The notes under the pieces were generated by a model. The model worked only from the letters and a program-made list of their open reading frames with translations. It did not search any database and was not told the DNA's origin. From the NCBI GenBank assembly GCA_905221605.1, contig CAJNDS010002501.1, positions 1,016,001-1,080,000 on the forward strand: a DNA stretch of 64,000 bases, in the 5' to 3' direction. Source of the stretch: Symbiodinium natans. Lineage: Eukaryota > Sar > Dinophyceae > Suessiales > Symbiodiniaceae. The position numbers and the translations under genes are program-made. Each line of letters starts with the position of its first letter. The stretch's first letter is position 1. Positions 29,880-39,403 of this stretch are shown piece after piece.

Positions 29880-30540
29880 GTGGCAGGTCAAGGTTGCCCG
29901 GCACAGTCGTAAATGGAGCCCTTGGGTAGGAGGTCTCCTCCCATCTGCCTACACCCTTGATCCCGAAGCACCATCCCAACCTCACTGGCTTGAGCTTCGA
30001 TAAGGTATCCGCAAGAGGAGCGACAGATCCTGGAGTATGCTCCTTGTCGAAACATCGGGCTGAAGGTGTGCGTGTGTGTGGGAGGGAGACCGACTACGTT
30101 TAAGGAGCAGACGGCTTTGACTTTGGTCTTCCGGAAGAGGCCCCCATGTCTGTTAAATTTGGAGTCTGCACGTGCAGATTCCACATCAGAACTCAACCCT
30201 TCCTAGGACTTGAATCAATCATCGAAGGCACGACATTGCACTGCACCCCAAACCCTAAACCCTAAACCCCAAACCATAAAACCCTAAAGCCGAAAGCCTA
30301 AACCCAACATTTCCCTGCCAGGATCCCTGTCCTGTTGTCGTCCCTTTGAGCCATTCATTCAACCCCCAAGTTCAGAGGGTTTAATTACGGGGGTTACGGG
30401 GCTTGGGCTTTTTAGGGTTCAGGGTTTAGGGTCTACCGGGTTTAGGGTTTAAGGTTCAGGGTTTAAGGTTATAAGGCTTATAAGGTTCAGGGTTTAAGGG
30501 TTCAGGCTCTAGGTGCTATAGGGTTTTTCGGGTTTTTGGC
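29880..30540. other. unique DNA and telomere-variant patches, no firm gene
   Basis: 29.88-30.24 kb is unique with a minus frame of about 100 codons of uncertain status. 30.24-30.54 kb is CCCTAAAC-like then TTTAGGG-like DNA. Confidence 0.4.
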
Positions 30541-30916
30541 TTTACATAAGGGTTGTTGAAAGACCTGAGGATCTTTGGGTTGTCTCGCAACTCTTGGCCA
30601 TGGGCGAGGCCCAGAACAAAGAGGACACGGCTTTTCACGACCCTCCCCCCCCCCCGGCAAGGGTTGGCATCGCCAGGAAACGAAACAGTTACCAGCTTTG
30701 TGACTATCATATGCTGTATCATATGCTGTAAGCCAGAATCGATGGAACACCGCACAAGAGAGGTGGCCTACTATCCCGATTCAGAGGCACTTGGAGTTTT
30801 CGAATGCCGGGAAATTTCTGCAATTTGCAGTGTGACTGGAGGTCCCTTCTCGAAATAGTTGCACTACCCAAAGCACTCAGATTCTCACATGAAAAACAGG
30901 CCAGTTGAGGGCCTTC

Positions 30917-31029
30917 TACCCAGAGAGCCCAATACCCCTTAATTAAGGAATATACCTTAAATGATCAAGGGATCCTTAATATGATTTAAGCAATGTTCCT
31001 TAATTAAGGGGTATTGGGCTCTTTGGGTA
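30917..31029. mobile_element. MITE-like element with 34-bp inverted ends
   Basis: TACCCAGAGAGCCCAATACC... at the left and its reverse complement at 30996-31029 match at 33 of 34 positions, ending in CCTTAATTAAGG. The element is 113 bp and AT-rich inside. The ends are bounded by TA, which would fit a TA target duplication (Tc1/mariner-type), but the empty site is not known. It can fold into one perfect hairpin. Confidence 0.75.
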
Positions 31030-31350
31030 TAAGTTATCCTTTGTTCCCCTGTTGTTTCTTGCGGGCCTCCACAGGACCGAAGCCCCTGGCCATCCGACAG
31101 CGCTACGGTTTCGTCCTTTGGCCTGCGTGCAAGGGTTTAGGGTTTAGGGGTTGGGGTTTAGGGTTCAGGTTCCCAAAGGGTCAGTAGACCACCAGGTCCT
31201 TAGGGTTGACCGCCAGGTCCTCATATTCTGGCAAAAAAAGGATCAAGAACTAAGCACAAAGTGCACATCAGACATAAGCCAGAAGAAGGACAGCGACAAA
31301 GATCGTAAGAGTGTTACGATGAGTGGTCGAACTAGTAGAATGTTTACCGC

Positions 31351-31533
31351 GTGGAACTGTCGAACGTGCCTATAGAATGTTTATGGCTCGAGGATGCTCT
31401 GGAAGCTAGTGCAGTTTTGCTCAATGAGACACGATCACGCATTGAATCCGTAGAATCGTGGGCGCCCGTTGGGGGACCCATGCTTCTGGTAGACTGCTTT
31501 ACGGTTCCTCGGGGATCAGAGTTATCATGCTGA
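31351..31533 (+). CDS. likely exon or ORF, unknown protein
   Basis: A plus frame reading VPIECLWLEDALEASAVLLN then ETRSRIESVESWAPVGGPML and LVDCFTVPRGSELSC before a stop. Acidic and natural in composition, without repeats. An upstream open frame (31151-31375) in another phase (DISQKKDSDKDRKSVTMSGR) could be a preceding exon. No family. Confidence 0.4.
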   Translation: MELSNVPIECLWLEDALEASAVLLNETRSRIESVESWAPVGGPMLLVDCFTVPRGSELSC

Positions 31534-31599
31534 GGCAGCTTAGGATACTCGGGGATGTTGGGGGAGTGTGCCTCGACCGCCCAGTTGAAGATCCCAAGA

Positions 31600-31760
31600 A
31601 AAACCCTATAAACTCCATAAAGTCCCTATGTAAACCCCATAAAACCTTATAAACCCTACAGTAAGTGCCCTACAAACCCTAAAAGCCCTGTAACCCTCTA
31701 AACCCCCAGAAGCCCTTTAAACCTTAAAAGCCCTACGAGCCCTATAAACCCGACAACCCT
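31600..31760. repeat. CCCTATAAA / CCCTAAAAG variant array
   Basis: Irregular 9-10 bp units like those at 22560-22710. Confidence 0.7.
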
Positions 31761-31762
31761 AT

Positions 31763-31861
31763 CTTGGTAACCCAGTGGTACCCTTTTCCCTTTTTTTGGG
31801 TTCCCTTATAAATTACCCAACCAGGGTGCCCTTATTGCAATATGGTTACTGGGGTACCAAG
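31763..31861. mobile_element. small inverted-repeat element
   Basis: CTTGGTAACCCAGT at the left pairs with ACTGGGGTACCAAG at the right (13 of 14 positions). Length 99 bp, non-coding, embedded in the CCCTATAAA-type array. Confidence 0.6.
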
Positions 31862-31985
31862 CTCTCAACTACAAACCCTACAAACCCTCTAGAAACCCTA
31901 AACACCCTGTAAACCTTATAAGCCCCAAACACCCGAAACCCGAAACAAAAAAAACCCTAAACCCTAAACCCTAAAACGACCCAGG

Positions 31986-32058
31986 GATGACTTCGCCAAC
32001 GGCAAGGGTGTGGAGGTGATCTTTTCGAAGTCTGCCTGCGCGACTTTGTCGAATCCAG
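31986..32058 (+). CDS. likely short exon
   Basis: The plus frame reads RDDFANGKGVEVIFSKSACA then TLSNP, flanked upstream by CCCTAAA units and downstream by TTTAGGG units. This is the typical exon bracketing in this window. Ends not fixed; protein unknown. Confidence 0.45.
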
Positions 32059-32159
32059 TCCTTATCCCCCCTCCCCCGTTAGGGTTTAGGGTTTAGGGTT
32101 TAGGGTTTAGGCTAATACCCCCCCCCCCCCCGCTTCCCAAAATAATCTCGCGAGCGAGG

Positions 32160-32351
32160 GTGATGCGTAGGCATAAGTTAGCGCTCATCTCCAACACACC
32201 AAGCCTTGCGGAAGCTACGCCGCAAGGGCTGGGCCCTGGAGACCTTCGGAAGCCAACAGGCAAGCGAGGCTGGGGATTCGATTGCCATGGCGGCGCTTCC
32301 GTGGCCTGGCTGAAAGTTTTCCGAGGATTTTCTAGGCTTGCTCACGAGTAA
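32160..32351 (+). CDS. possible exon
   Basis: A plus frame: MRRHKLALISNTPSLAEATP then QGLGPGDLRKPTGKRGWGFD, with stop. A plausible GC-type donor (ACAGG|CAAGCG region) lies inside, so the real exon may be shorter. Confidence 0.3.
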   Translation: MMRRHKLALISNTPSLAEATPQGLGPGDLRKPTGKRGWGFDCHGGASVAWLKVFRGFSRLAHE

Positions 32352-32589
32352 CATTGTCTCACAGTGAGCTTAGAACTCAAGGAACCCGGCGCCAAAAAAA
32401 CAAAAAAACTTCTTCTGCACACCCAGGCCCCTAATCTGTCCTGATCTGTCCTGATCTGTCTTGTGCGCCGACCCTTTGCTCCAAACCTTTGTGAAGAAAT
32501 AACAGGGTTTAGGGTTTATAGGGTTTAGGGTGTGGGGTTTGGGGTTTGGGGTTTTGGGGTTTGGGGTGATTGGTGGTGAAGGCCCTTCG

Positions 32590-32850
32590 AGCGCCGTGTG
32601 GTGGACTTGGTTCGGCGACTGGGCCAAGGAATGGGGACATCCCAATGCTTTCAAAGCTGAGAGGAGGGAGGGGGGGGGTCCATGGCTATTTCCGGTTGAG
32701 GGTTTAGGGTTTAGGGTTTGGGAAGTTTTTAAGGGTGGTGCCGAGGTTCAGGCCTACAGAGTGCAGCCCCAAGGCATTGTAAAAGTCCCAAGCTCCGACC
32801 TGCGCACCTCAGAGACGCTTCGTACCCCGACTCATCCTTCTATTTCGGGT
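32590..32850 (+). CDS. two possible exons
   Basis: About 32585-32660 reads FERRVVDLVRRLGQGMGTSQ in one frame. About 32745-32835 reads VQAYRVQPQGIVKVPSSDLR then TSETLRTPTHPS. A TTTAGGG patch separates them. Not chained. Confidence 0.3.
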
Positions 32851-32996
32851 TTGAGGGGTTTAGGGTTTAGGGTTTAGGGTTTGGGGTTGAGGGTTCAGGG
32901 TTGAGGGACCTCCTCCCACACCGAAGCTTGATGAAATATGGGAGGAGAGGGGAAGAAGTGTCCTTGTTCATGGCTGCCCCTGCTGCGGATACATGT

Positions 32997-33096
32997 GTGG
33001 TTGTCAAAATTATGATCCCTTTTGGGGTACCCTAAAAATTAATTAGGTGCCGTATGAAAATGGGATCCAAAAAGGGACCAGACTTTTGACAACCAC
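32997..33096. mobile_element. MITE-like element with perfect 13-bp inverted ends
   Basis: GTGGTTGTCAAAA (32997-33009) and TTTTGACAACCAC (33084-33096) are exact inverted repeats. Inner parts GATCCCTTTTGGGG and GGATCCAAAAAGGGACC also pair partly. Exactly 100 bp, non-coding. Confidence 0.8.
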
Positions 33097-33229
33097 CTAC
33101 ATCTACACTTGCAATGCCAGCTTTGCCTTGCTGTGTCACCGTGTGCGTACTCTGCAGCTCTCAAACCCTAAACCCTAAACCCTTAAACCCCAAGATGCCC
33201 TCAATCCAGCAAGAAGCAAGCGAGGCAAG

Positions 33230-33745
33230 TCGTGCCCTTAGCTGGCGATTTGGAATCCCCCCTCGTGGGCCTTGACAGCCTCCGCGCACGCTGTCGGCAC
33301 TACGTTCGTGAGGACGCAACGCATCAGTCTGGGATGTTTAGGGGTGTTTGGGGCTTCATGGAGTTCAAGAGCCCTGAAGTCAGGAATCAACAATGGCAAC
33401 AACAGCCCTTGTTACAGTTGTCACAAAATATTCGGCGCACATTTTTCAACAGTGCAGTTTAGTCACGTGTCCATCCCAAGGACATTGCCATGCAAAGCAT
33501 GCACATGACTCGGGCATGGCATGTTGCCTTGGGACAAACTTGCAGACACTTGCAGACCAAGCATCTACCGGCCCCAGGGGCTACAGGTGGGTACTCTCAT
33601 CCGGCGCTTGCTTCACTCGGGTCTCCGTTGGCTCACCCCTCCCACCCAGCAAGAACACTGAACACTTGGCATAAGCGAGACCACCCACTTCTCATGAGGC
33701 TGCCAAGCAGGGGAAGCCGGATAATGCGCTTCATTCAGAATTGAT
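33230..33745 (+). CDS. unique gene-like segment, frame undecided
   Basis: Repeat-free DNA with three long overlapping plus frames (for example LAGDLESPLVGLDSLRARCR and MACCLGTNLQTLADQASTGP). An imperfect hairpin lies at 33474-33534. Frame and exon limits cannot be decided by eye. Confidence 0.3.
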
Positions 33746-33832
33746 GAATAAAAAGGGGTCCGAAGTTCAAGGGTCGTCCCACACACCCACTGCCAGGTAC
33801 CTAAATGGGTTTACGAAAATACGGGATCCCGA

Positions 33833-33886
33833 ATAGAGACCCATAGTAGGATTCCCTTGTAATAAGGACCCCAAGAAGGTACCCCC
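33833..33886. mobile_element. family B dispersed element
   Basis: AGGATTCCCTTGTAATAAGG, ACCCCAAGAAGGTACCCC; matches 53113-53192 (GGATTCCCTTATCAATACGG, ACCCCAAGAAGGCACCCC) and, in reverse, 12812. Confidence 0.6.
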
Positions 33887-34134
33887 CCACCCTAAACCCT
33901 AAACCCCAAAACCCTAAATCCTAAACCCTAAAACCCTAAACCCTAAACCCCAAAACCCCAAAACCCTAAACCCTAAACCCTAAACCCCCAATTTCGGAAA
34001 CCTCCAAAAATAGGAATCTAAGCTATTCAAGGCCGGCTGGCTTGCTGGTTCCCTGCAGAGCCTCGGCAGAGCCGTGAGCAGCGAGATGGCCACCTAGTTG
34101 CAAAAAAGGGACCCTCAAAGCACTGGGTTTAGGG

Positions 34135-34260
34135 TTTGGGGTTTAGGGTTTAGGGTTTATGGTTAAGGGGGTAAGATAGGGGTCGGAAAGATTACGAAGA
34201 GCATTCCCTTCTGGTCCCTATAAAGATCTACTATAGTCACCCCCAAAACTCGGTTCTAAT
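34135..34260. other. TTTAGGG patch followed by unique DNA
   Basis: Five TTTAGGG-like units, then about 90 bp of unique sequence with words resembling family B. No gene. Confidence 0.4.
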
Positions 34261-34338
34261 TGTAAACGCTTGCGCCCGCCGCCTCGGCAGCCAGGCCGGC
34301 CAAGGAGGAAAGAGGGTTTCGCAAAAAAAGGAGGGGGT

Positions 34339-34440
34339 TAAAGGGGGGGGGTTGGGGGGGGGGGGGGGGGGGGGGGGAGGGGAGGGGGGAGGCGGGAGGG
34401 GGGAGGCGGGGAGGGGGGGTGGGGGGGGTGGGGGGCTGTA
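34339..34440. repeat. G/A-rich tract
   Basis: About 100 bp of G runs with A and C interruptions. The Pro-rich minus frames across it are artefacts. Confidence 0.9.
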
Positions 34441-34679
34441 GGAGCCACCAAGCGATTGGGGGGGATCCCACAGGGCGGGGGTGGGTGGCGTCACCCAATT
34501 TTGCATGGGGGGAAGGGTTGGGTGAGGCCCAATCCGGGTCTGCTTGTTCCGGTGTACTACCCTGGCCCCCAAAACAGCGAACTGCGTTGCGCGCATGAAA
34601 ACAGTAGCAAAAGTACGTATCCCGAGCAAAACTGGCCCCCTCTTTCGAGCACCCAGCCCTGGAACCTTAAACTAGCTTG

Positions 34680-35235
34680 AGAAGCTTTACAAGCCCTACA
34701 GGGCATTTGGGTTGAGTAACTTCGGGTAAACCCTAAACTCTGGCCCTAAACCCGAAACCCTAAACCCAAAAGCCCTACAGGGCTCTTGGGTTTTGAAATT
34801 TTCGGCAAGCCCCAACCCTAAACCCTAAACCCTAAACCCTAAACCCCAAGAGCCCAAGAGACCTGGAGCTGAAGAGCTTGCGCCTGCGAAGTTAGGTCCG
34901 CCGCGCGCCCAACCTGAAAAGCTTGGTGCGGCTGGTGAAGGCCCAAGACTGGCTTAGGGTTTAGGGTTTAGGCGGTTTAGGGTTTAGGGCTAGGGTTTAG
35001 GGTTTAGGGTTTAGGGTTTAGGGTTTAGGGTTGTTTGGGGTTTGGGGCTTGCTCTGGATTTGTGTCTACTTTTTTCTAAAGGGGCCAATATACCCGCAAA
35101 GGCTCATAAGTCTGGTCACCTCCACGTCAGTACCGCAATGCGATTTCACATACAATTTTTGAACCCTAAGCCCTAACCCCTAAACCCCAAACCCTAAACC
35201 CTAAACCCTACACCCTTGCCCTGGCATTTGTCCTC
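34680..35235. other. telomere-like DNA with small islands
   Basis: Two related unique words (AAGCCCTACAGGGC and flanks) occur at 34692 and 34769. An exon-like plus frame, NLKSLVRLVKAQDWL, is at about 34910-34955. The rest is CCCTAAAC or TTTAGGG arrays. Confidence 0.45.
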
Positions 35236-35239
35236 ACAG

Positions 35240-35313
35240 GCCGCGCCCGCTGCATCGAAAGCTGCGCCAGCCATGGCAGCGGAGCCGCCCAGAAGCAACG
35301 ACCGAGAAATTCG
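35240..35313 (+). CDS. likely internal exon, Ala/Pro-rich linker
   Basis: The acceptor TTGTCCTCACAG is followed by AAPAASKAAPAMAAEPPRSN then DREIR with no stop. CCCTAAA units lie just upstream and a TTTAGGG array just downstream, so the exon is bracketed by inverted telomere repeats. The low-complexity Ala/Pro composition suggests a disordered linker. Confidence 0.45.
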
Positions 35314-35336
35314 GTTTAGGGTTTAGGGTTTGGGGT

Positions 35337-35380
35337 TTGGGGTTTAGGGTTTAGGGTTTAGGGTTTAGGGTTTAGGGGCT
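35337..35380. repeat. TTTAGGG array
   Basis: About six units, five of them perfect, downstream of the 35240-35313 exon. Confidence 0.9.
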
Positions 35381-35472
35381 GGCTGCTGCTTAGCACATCT
35401 TCACCGCTCATGCCAGCGTGAGGCAAGATCTCATTGGTGACCGAAGTGCCGCACCTTGTGTAGGGGCTGGGT

Positions 35473-35528
35473 AGTTAACCTTTAACCTTTTTGGTGATAT
35501 ATAATCCTACTACAAAAGAAGGTTAACT
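35473..35528. mobile_element. family C element, copy 1
   Basis: AGTTAACCTT at the left and AAGGTTAACT at the right are exact inverted repeats. The interior has CCTTTTTGGTGATATATAAT. It matches the element at 42785-42850, and both are followed by TTTGGG. Confidence 0.65.
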
Positions 35529-35532
35529 TTGT

Positions 35533-36030
35533 TTGGGCAAGGGTATCCAGCACCTAAGCTTGTGTATGGTCCTCATGGTGCACTATGGGGCTTTGTATGA
35601 GCCCTCAAGTAATTGCTCAGGGGAACTGGAGTCGATAGGGTTTTGTGAGTCCTTTTGGGCCCAGATTCCCAAGGTATGCGATTTGGTTTACGCCTGGCCA
35701 GTTTCAACCAATGCAGCTTGGTCTGAAATGAGTCGGTCCATGAAGTCTCCACACTCCCAACCGACAAGCACTCCAGGGCGAAATTGCGCCGCACAGTCAT
35801 TTCTGCTTTCCACTTGATCAGTCACTTTGTTTGCGTGTTGCTTCGGTTTGCAAGATTAAACATGCTGTTGTGTTACTTGGGCTTTGTCGTCGTGGTACCG
35901 TGAGAGCAGTGAGCAGTTCTACTGCTAATGAACGTTTTGACATGCGATTGCTTCCGTGCGATTCATGTTCACGCGAAAGTCGCCCCAAGACCCTGCAGGA
36001 AGCCTCCTTCCAAGGGGCCACATGCTAGGT
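35533..36030 (+). CDS. gene-like unique segment with two plus frames
   Basis: Two successive open plus frames, 35533-35817 (for example ESIGFCESFWAQIPKVCDLV) and 35831-36028 (for example VVLLGLCRRGTVRAVSSSTA), in repeat-free DNA. Minus frames are also open. The first begins right after a family C element. No family recognised. Confidence 0.3.
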
Positions 36031-36550
36031 TGGGCCAAAATCGGAGCTGTTGTTGGGGCTCCTTGCCATATGGCCCCCACGCTATTTCGGTGCTTTAGTG
36101 ACCTGAACAAGGTGTAAGAACAACAGGGGCCCGGATCGTCAAACAGACATATGAAGGCTTCCCGACCCTCAGAGCCCCACTCGTTTTACGATCCACCACC
36201 ATGTCGCTACCATGATCTTCCTGTTTACTGTTGCCCTTTGTCCCTTCTCTGTCGGGCCCCCTGGCAGATCCATGATCGGCCCAGAGCAGTCATGGCAGTC
36301 CTCCCTCCTCTCCTCCCCTTCAGGGGTCGTTCCTTCGAGCCTCAGCTCTCCTTTCTGGTTCCAGGCCCTTTGGGCTGCGGCCCCTCCTTCCCGTCCTCCC
36401 CGTTGGGGTCGTTCCTTCTAGGAGTGACGCTGCCCTCAGAAGTAGGAGATGGCCTTGCCTGCGCGTCCAGACATGACCGCGCGTCCATCATTCTTTCCTT
36501 TAGCAGCATTCCCTTCTGGCGTTTTCAACCTAGGTCTATAAACCCGAAGC

Positions 36551-36650
36551 TTGGGATGTTCCCCCCTTATACTGACAGTCCCGGGATTCTAATCGGGGAG
36601 GTACGATCATCCCCACTAAGGACTGTTAGTAGAAGGGGGGAACATCCCAA
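36551..36650. mobile_element. MITE-like element, family A copy 5 (best preserved)
   Basis: TTGGGATGTTCCCCCC at the left and GGGGGGAACATCCCAA at the right are perfect 16-bp inverted repeats. Subterminal TTATACTGACAGTCC pairs with GGACTGTTAGTAGAA. Length 100 bp. A partial copy with only the right end follows at 36669-36704. Confidence 0.85.
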
Positions 36651-36668
36651 CCCTAAACCCTAAACCCT

Positions 36669-36704
36669 AGAATCCCTACTAAGGCCTGTTTGGCACATCC
36701 CAAC
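36669..36704. mobile_element. partial family A copy
   Basis: AGAATCCCTACTAAGGCCTG then GGCACATCCCAA: the right half of family A, separated from copy 5 by two CCCTAAA units. Confidence 0.55.
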
Positions 36705-36749
36705 CCTAAGACCTCAACCCCAAGCCTTTCTAGGAGTCCGTGGCTCACC

Positions 36750-36835
36750 CGCGCAGAGCAGCCGGTGGAAGTCCCCGCAATGCGCCGGGCGGTGGAGGCT
36801 GGGGGTAGGGCTAAACGGTCGTCGGACGTGTTAAG
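36750..36835 (+). CDS. possible exon
   Basis: The plus frame reads AEQPVEVPAMRRAVEAGGRA then KRSSD, charged and natural looking. Ends unknown. Confidence 0.3.
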
Positions 36836-36839
36836 TTTT

Positions 36840-37380
36840 AGTAGGGGGATCAGGTGCTCTTGTATCTCCCTGGGTAGCCCGGTAAGGGGTCATATAAACA
36901 AGTATACATTGTAATTATATGTATATACTTCCATGCAGTTCACTTCCCTTAACAAAAACAGTAAGCAAATGCTGAGGTTCAGTCTGACAATATGACCATC
37001 CTATGCTTTGTTTGAGCCGGCGTGAGAAGCCAAAACCAGCCCCGCGTTCCTGAATCCAAATCTCCCGTTTCCACGTGCACGCAGAGGCCTTGCTGGCTCG
37101 ACATCCCTCTCTCCGGGCGGCAGCTTGGATTTTGTAGGTTGGTATGGGGTTTTTGTTTTCGGCACTCAAAACCCCGCCCCCCACCCGCCCCAACAAGCTC
37201 CAAGCCTTAGTCTGCTGTCCAGGAATCCAGGCCTACAAATGTACTGTTGCCCATGCTAATTACCAGCCCTGAGACATTTGCTGGCTTGAGCTGTTCTGTG
37301 ACCCTTCCTCGCAAAACCCTAAACCCGGCCTAAACCCTAAACCCTGAACTGAGTGAGCCCGGGGCGAACGCACCGAAGCC
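36840..37380. other. unique DNA without a firm gene
   Basis: Competing frames on both strands at 36.92-37.21 kb. A few CCCTAAA units at 37.31-37.35 kb. Confidence 0.35.
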
Positions 37381-37387
37381 GGCAGGC

Positions 37388-37745
37388 GAGGGGGCGAAAG
37401 CGGCAGCAACCCCCGATCCCAAACCTCTGACCTCAGGCCCTTCCAAGCAAGTGATCCAGATCGCCAACCAAGATGCAGCATCGCCAAGGGGGCGGCAGCC
37501 AAAACCTCTCACTTTTTGGCCTTCCCAGAAGGCATCACAAGGCCACCACGCCTCAAACAAGGCCTTCCAGATGCAGCATCAGCAAAAGCGAAGGCGGCAA
37601 CCAGCCCCCATCCCAAACCTTTGACTTCAGGCTCTTGAAAGCAAGTTCTCCAATAAATTCCCAACCAGGATGCAGCATCGCCAAGGGCGAAGTCGGCAGC
37701 CAACCCCAATCCCAAACCTCCCAGAAGCCCTCGAATGATGGACAT
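37388..37745. repeat. degenerate ~97-bp tandem repeat (about 3.6 units)
   Basis: Each unit has GGCGAA(G)GCGGCAGCAACC, ATCCCAAACCTCTGACTTCA, CCTTGAAAGCAAGT-like words and ends GATGCAGCATCGCCAAGG. The minus strand stays open and gives a repeated peptide of about 32 residues (LGDAASWL, EPEVKGLGWG, LVAAFA). It could be a coding minisatellite or a chance open repeat. Confidence 0.75.
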
Positions 37746-37984
37746 CATCCCTTGCAACGCCAAGGGGCTGCGAACTTCAGGGTAAATTATCTGTATCGAG
37801 GCCCCCGAGCTTCTAGACTCTCTAGACCCAACTTTTAAAGAAAAAACAAAAGCACTATCAGAGTTCAAAAGAACCCTAAACCCGTAGAGGTTAAGGCGAG
37901 GGTGGAGCGCCAGCGGGGGTGGGCTTATGCAGGTCGGGGCGCGCGCCTGGGTGCTTTCAGCATCAGCGCGCCCACTCATTGAGA

Positions 37985-38063
37985 CACCCCCTAAACCCCA
38001 AACCCCAAACCCCAAACCCCAAACCCCGAACCCCGAACCCCGAACCCCAAACCCCAAACCCTT
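37985..38063. repeat. CCCCAAA / CCCCGAA variant array
   Basis: About ten heptamers: four CCCCAAA, then three CCCCGAA, then two CCCCAAA. Another local expansion of a telomere variant. Confidence 0.9.
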
Positions 38064-38244
38064 TCCTCCCAAAAGCAGATGCAAGGCAAGCATCGATCCA
38101 ATGGCCCTGCGTGGCTTCGTGCTGCTTGGCTCGGCTAGGGTGAACGCAACCTTCTCCCGGATCACCGTATGACCTAAGGAAAAAGGCTAAAAGGGTTTAG
38201 GGTTTGGGGTTTGGGTTTTAGGGAACCGGCATACTTTCTCATGG

Positions 38245-38360
38245 TGTCATAGCCGAAGGGGACTGCGTGCTGAGATCAGGGTACCCGGACACGGTGCCCC
38301 GCCTGTTCAGCAAGAACTGTCTGGAGCTCACTCACACGAGAGGATCCTCAAAAGAAGCAT
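38245..38360 (+). CDS. possible upstream exon of the 38.7-kb gene
   Basis: The plus frame reads EGDCVLRSGYPDTVPRLFSK then NCLELTH, natural and repeat-free. It precedes the chained exons from 38710, but no splice junction could be fixed. Confidence 0.35.
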
Positions 38361-38571
38361 GTCCACTACCTAGGGCTTCGTTACAGTGGCTTCCTTACCA
38401 GTATCTGTTCATCCACAATGGGCAGCCCTCGGAAGCCTGTAGTTTGACAAGCCCAAGAGGTCACATAGATTCCAGGAGGAGGGTTTTCTATCTGCCGCCA
38501 CGCCTCCTCAGTTCCCTGCCTTCGGCGAAGCCCTCGACGCAAGACGCCAGACCCTAACTTCAAGGGACTAG

Positions 38572-38688
38572 AGGAGGGACCCTTATAAGGGTTATTTAGG
38601 GGGCTACTTAGGTATATATAGGGACACTACAAGGTTTCAAAAGGGTTGAGGGGAAAAAGAGTATGGGTCCCTTCTAGGGGTCCCTCCT
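38572..38688. mobile_element. small inverted-repeat element
   Basis: AGGAGGGACCC at the left and GGGTCCCTCCT at the right pair exactly. Inner TTATAAGGG and CCCTTCTAG also pair partly. About 117 bp, non-coding, immediately before exon 38710. Confidence 0.65.
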
Positions 38689-38709
38689 TATACCCCCCGA
38701 TATCCCGAC

Positions 38710-38797
38710 TTCGAGGCTCACCTGCGCCTCGCTGTTCACTGCCGTGCTGGGCCCAAAAACTCCGCGGAGGATCCCAGACCGGGTTCTTCAAATCAGG
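38710..38797 (+). CDS. exon a of a five-exon chained gene (38.7-40.6 kb)
   Basis: The frame reads FEAHLRLAVHCRAGPKNSAE then DPRPGSSNQ and ends in phase 1 at a donor GTAGGA (38798). Joined to exon b it rebuilds an Ala codon. The left limit is uncertain because a small mobile element lies just upstream. The chain a-e keeps frame across four introns. No domain is recognised in the joined protein. Confidence 0.55.
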
Positions 38798-39123
38798 GTA
38801 GGATTTAGGGTTTGGGGTTGAGGGTCCCTATTTTGGGCTGGCAGTCTTCTTCAAGCAATCCTATGGAAAAGACAATTGCCGTTCCGGTTTTCTTGAAGGG
38901 GGTGGTACTTCATTTCGAATTCAGTGGGGCAAGCCCCTGGGTGAGAGAAGATAGCCCATCCCCTAGGTGAGAGAAGATACTGTAGCCCATGGTGTTGTCG
39001 GACGAGACTTGTTGGTGCTTTGACGAAAATTGCTTTAAGGGCTAACTCACCGCCTGAACCCCCTAAAACCCAAAACCCCCCCTCCTCCCTTAAGGAGCCT
39101 GCAACTAAACCCTAAACCCACAG

Positions 39124-39221
39124 CTTTCGCTGAGCAGGCTCCGGTCCTTGCTGGGTTCACTCCTCCTCCGCTGTTGGCCACTGGTGGCGGTGCGGACGCT
39201 GGAGCGCCCCGAACTAATCAG
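39124..39221 (+). CDS. exon b of the 38.7-40.6 kb gene
   Basis: After the acceptor AAACCCACAG the frame reads FAEQAPVLAGFTPPPLLATG then GGADAGAPRTNQ, and ends in phase 0 at CAG|GTACCC. The Pro/Gly/Ala-rich stretch looks like a flexible linker. A small inverted-repeat element (39230-39334) begins nine bases inside the next intron. Confidence 0.65.
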
Positions 39222-39229
39222 GTACCCTA

Positions 39230-39334
39230 CTTAGTAGCTGAATGAGTACACTTTACACTTTTTGGGATTCTATAATCCCCTATAGAACTGAAAGTGTACA
39301 CTTTTTTGGGGGGATTGTGAACTCAGCAACTAAG
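39230..39334. mobile_element. inverted-repeat element inside an intron
   Basis: CTTAGTAGCTGA at the left and TCAGCAACTAAG at the right pair at 11 of 12 positions. The interior carries AGTACACTTTACACTTTTT and AAAGTGTACACTTTTTT, which also pair. About 105 bp. It sits directly after the donor of exon b, so it is either an insertion in the intron or the origin of that intron. Confidence 0.7.
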
Positions 39335-39403
39335 CCTAAACCCCAAGCCCTAAACCCCACTTGGGGGTCTAGGGGCTTCTAGGGCTCAGGGGAGCATGGC
39401 CTT

